DNA from: Pirellulaceae bacterium
Lineage (GTDB): Bacteria > Planctomycetota > Planctomycetia > Pirellulales > Pirellulaceae
Assembly (NCBI GenBank): GCA_026004775.1
Contig: BPJU01000005.1
Location: forward strand, 1 to 64,000
Direction: 5' to 3'
DNA length: 64,000 nucleotides
Within the stretch, counting starts at the first letter, position 1, and each line of letters begins with the position of its first letter. The notes below the pieces were generated by a model, which was given only the letters and a program-made list of their open reading frames with translations, was not told where the DNA came from and ran no database searches. Positions 63,965 through 64,000 of this stretch are shown here, piece after piece. A program made the translations under genes and the position numbers.

Positions 63965-64000
63965 CTAATCTTCAGCCGACTCATCGAACGCCTTGCGGTC
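63965..64000 (-). CDS. Possible C-terminal end of a gene continuing beyond the window
   Basis: The minus-strand frame reads DRKAFDESAED followed by a stop. The acidic ending and position before a divergently spaced start make a real gene end plausible, but only 11 codons are visible. Confidence 0.3.
   Translation of the reverse strand, partial: DRKAFDESAED

Overview
The window comes from a planctomycete, most likely Pirellulales and perhaps close to Thermogutta (inference, no search was run). The evidence is the set of lineage-typical families: DUF1559 with a prepilin-like N-terminus, DUF1501, DUF1549/DUF1553 with CxxCH motifs, PPC proteins, a planctomycete cytochrome c domain fused to WD40 repeats, DUF1573, and long Ala/Gln/Glu-rich coiled coils. 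Base composition is moderately GC-rich.

Layout. 1-8.2 kb: a 4171-bp tandem duplication on the minus strand carrying a membrane-anchored secreted protein, a GT-C glycosyltransferase and a small Cys-rich secreted protein. The first protein is intact in the right copy and frameshifted in the left copy. 8.2-9.0 kb: a mosaic of decayed gene shards. 9.2-15.7 kb: a plus-strand Cu/Ag-type RND efflux cluster (cusB, cusA, a small Cys-rich protein upstream, no cusC seen). 15.7-19.6 kb: gene-poor, with palindromic repeats, a 7-bp microsatellite, an IS66 accessory-gene remnant and a decayed IS5-family transposase. 19.6-28.2 kb: a plus-strand cluster of Cys-rich protein, membrane-anchored protein, MauE/DoxX-thioredoxin protein, DUF1573 protein, methyltransferase, GT2 read through into DUF1559, and a PIG-V-like GT-C protein. 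28.5-40.5 kb: a compact minus-strand operon DUF1549/1553, PPC-coiled coil, cytochrome-WD40-coiled coil, DUF1501. 40.6-49.6 kb: a near-perfect 4487-bp tandem duplication of a very large WD40 gene that is split at the same two places in both copies. 49.9-51.5 kb: an intact IS4-family element inside a palindromic repeat. 51.6-54.4 kb: sulfotransferase, tRNA-Ser(GGA) and rho. 55.4-61.1 kb: a thioredoxin-YHS protein, then MauE-DUF1573 fusion, Cys-rich protein and membrane-anchored protein. 61.4-64 kb: HEAT/TPR protein, STN-like protein, PHA-system protein and the end of another gene.

The most interesting pattern is a module found at three separate loci (4.1-8.1, 19.6-23.8 and 57.3-61.1 kb). Each has a small signal-anchored protein with about 10-14 cysteines next to a roughly 370-430-residue exported protein that ends in a transmembrane helix and a basic tail. 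At two of the loci these sit beside a MauE/DoxX-type redox membrane protein and a DUF1573 domain. MauE is known to be needed for a disulfide-rich periplasmic subunit of methylamine dehydrogenase, so an oxidative-folding or surface-display system for Cys-rich proteins is a reasonable hypothesis. An 8-bp repeat tract, ten perfect copies, sits directly in front of one MauE-DUF1573 gene.
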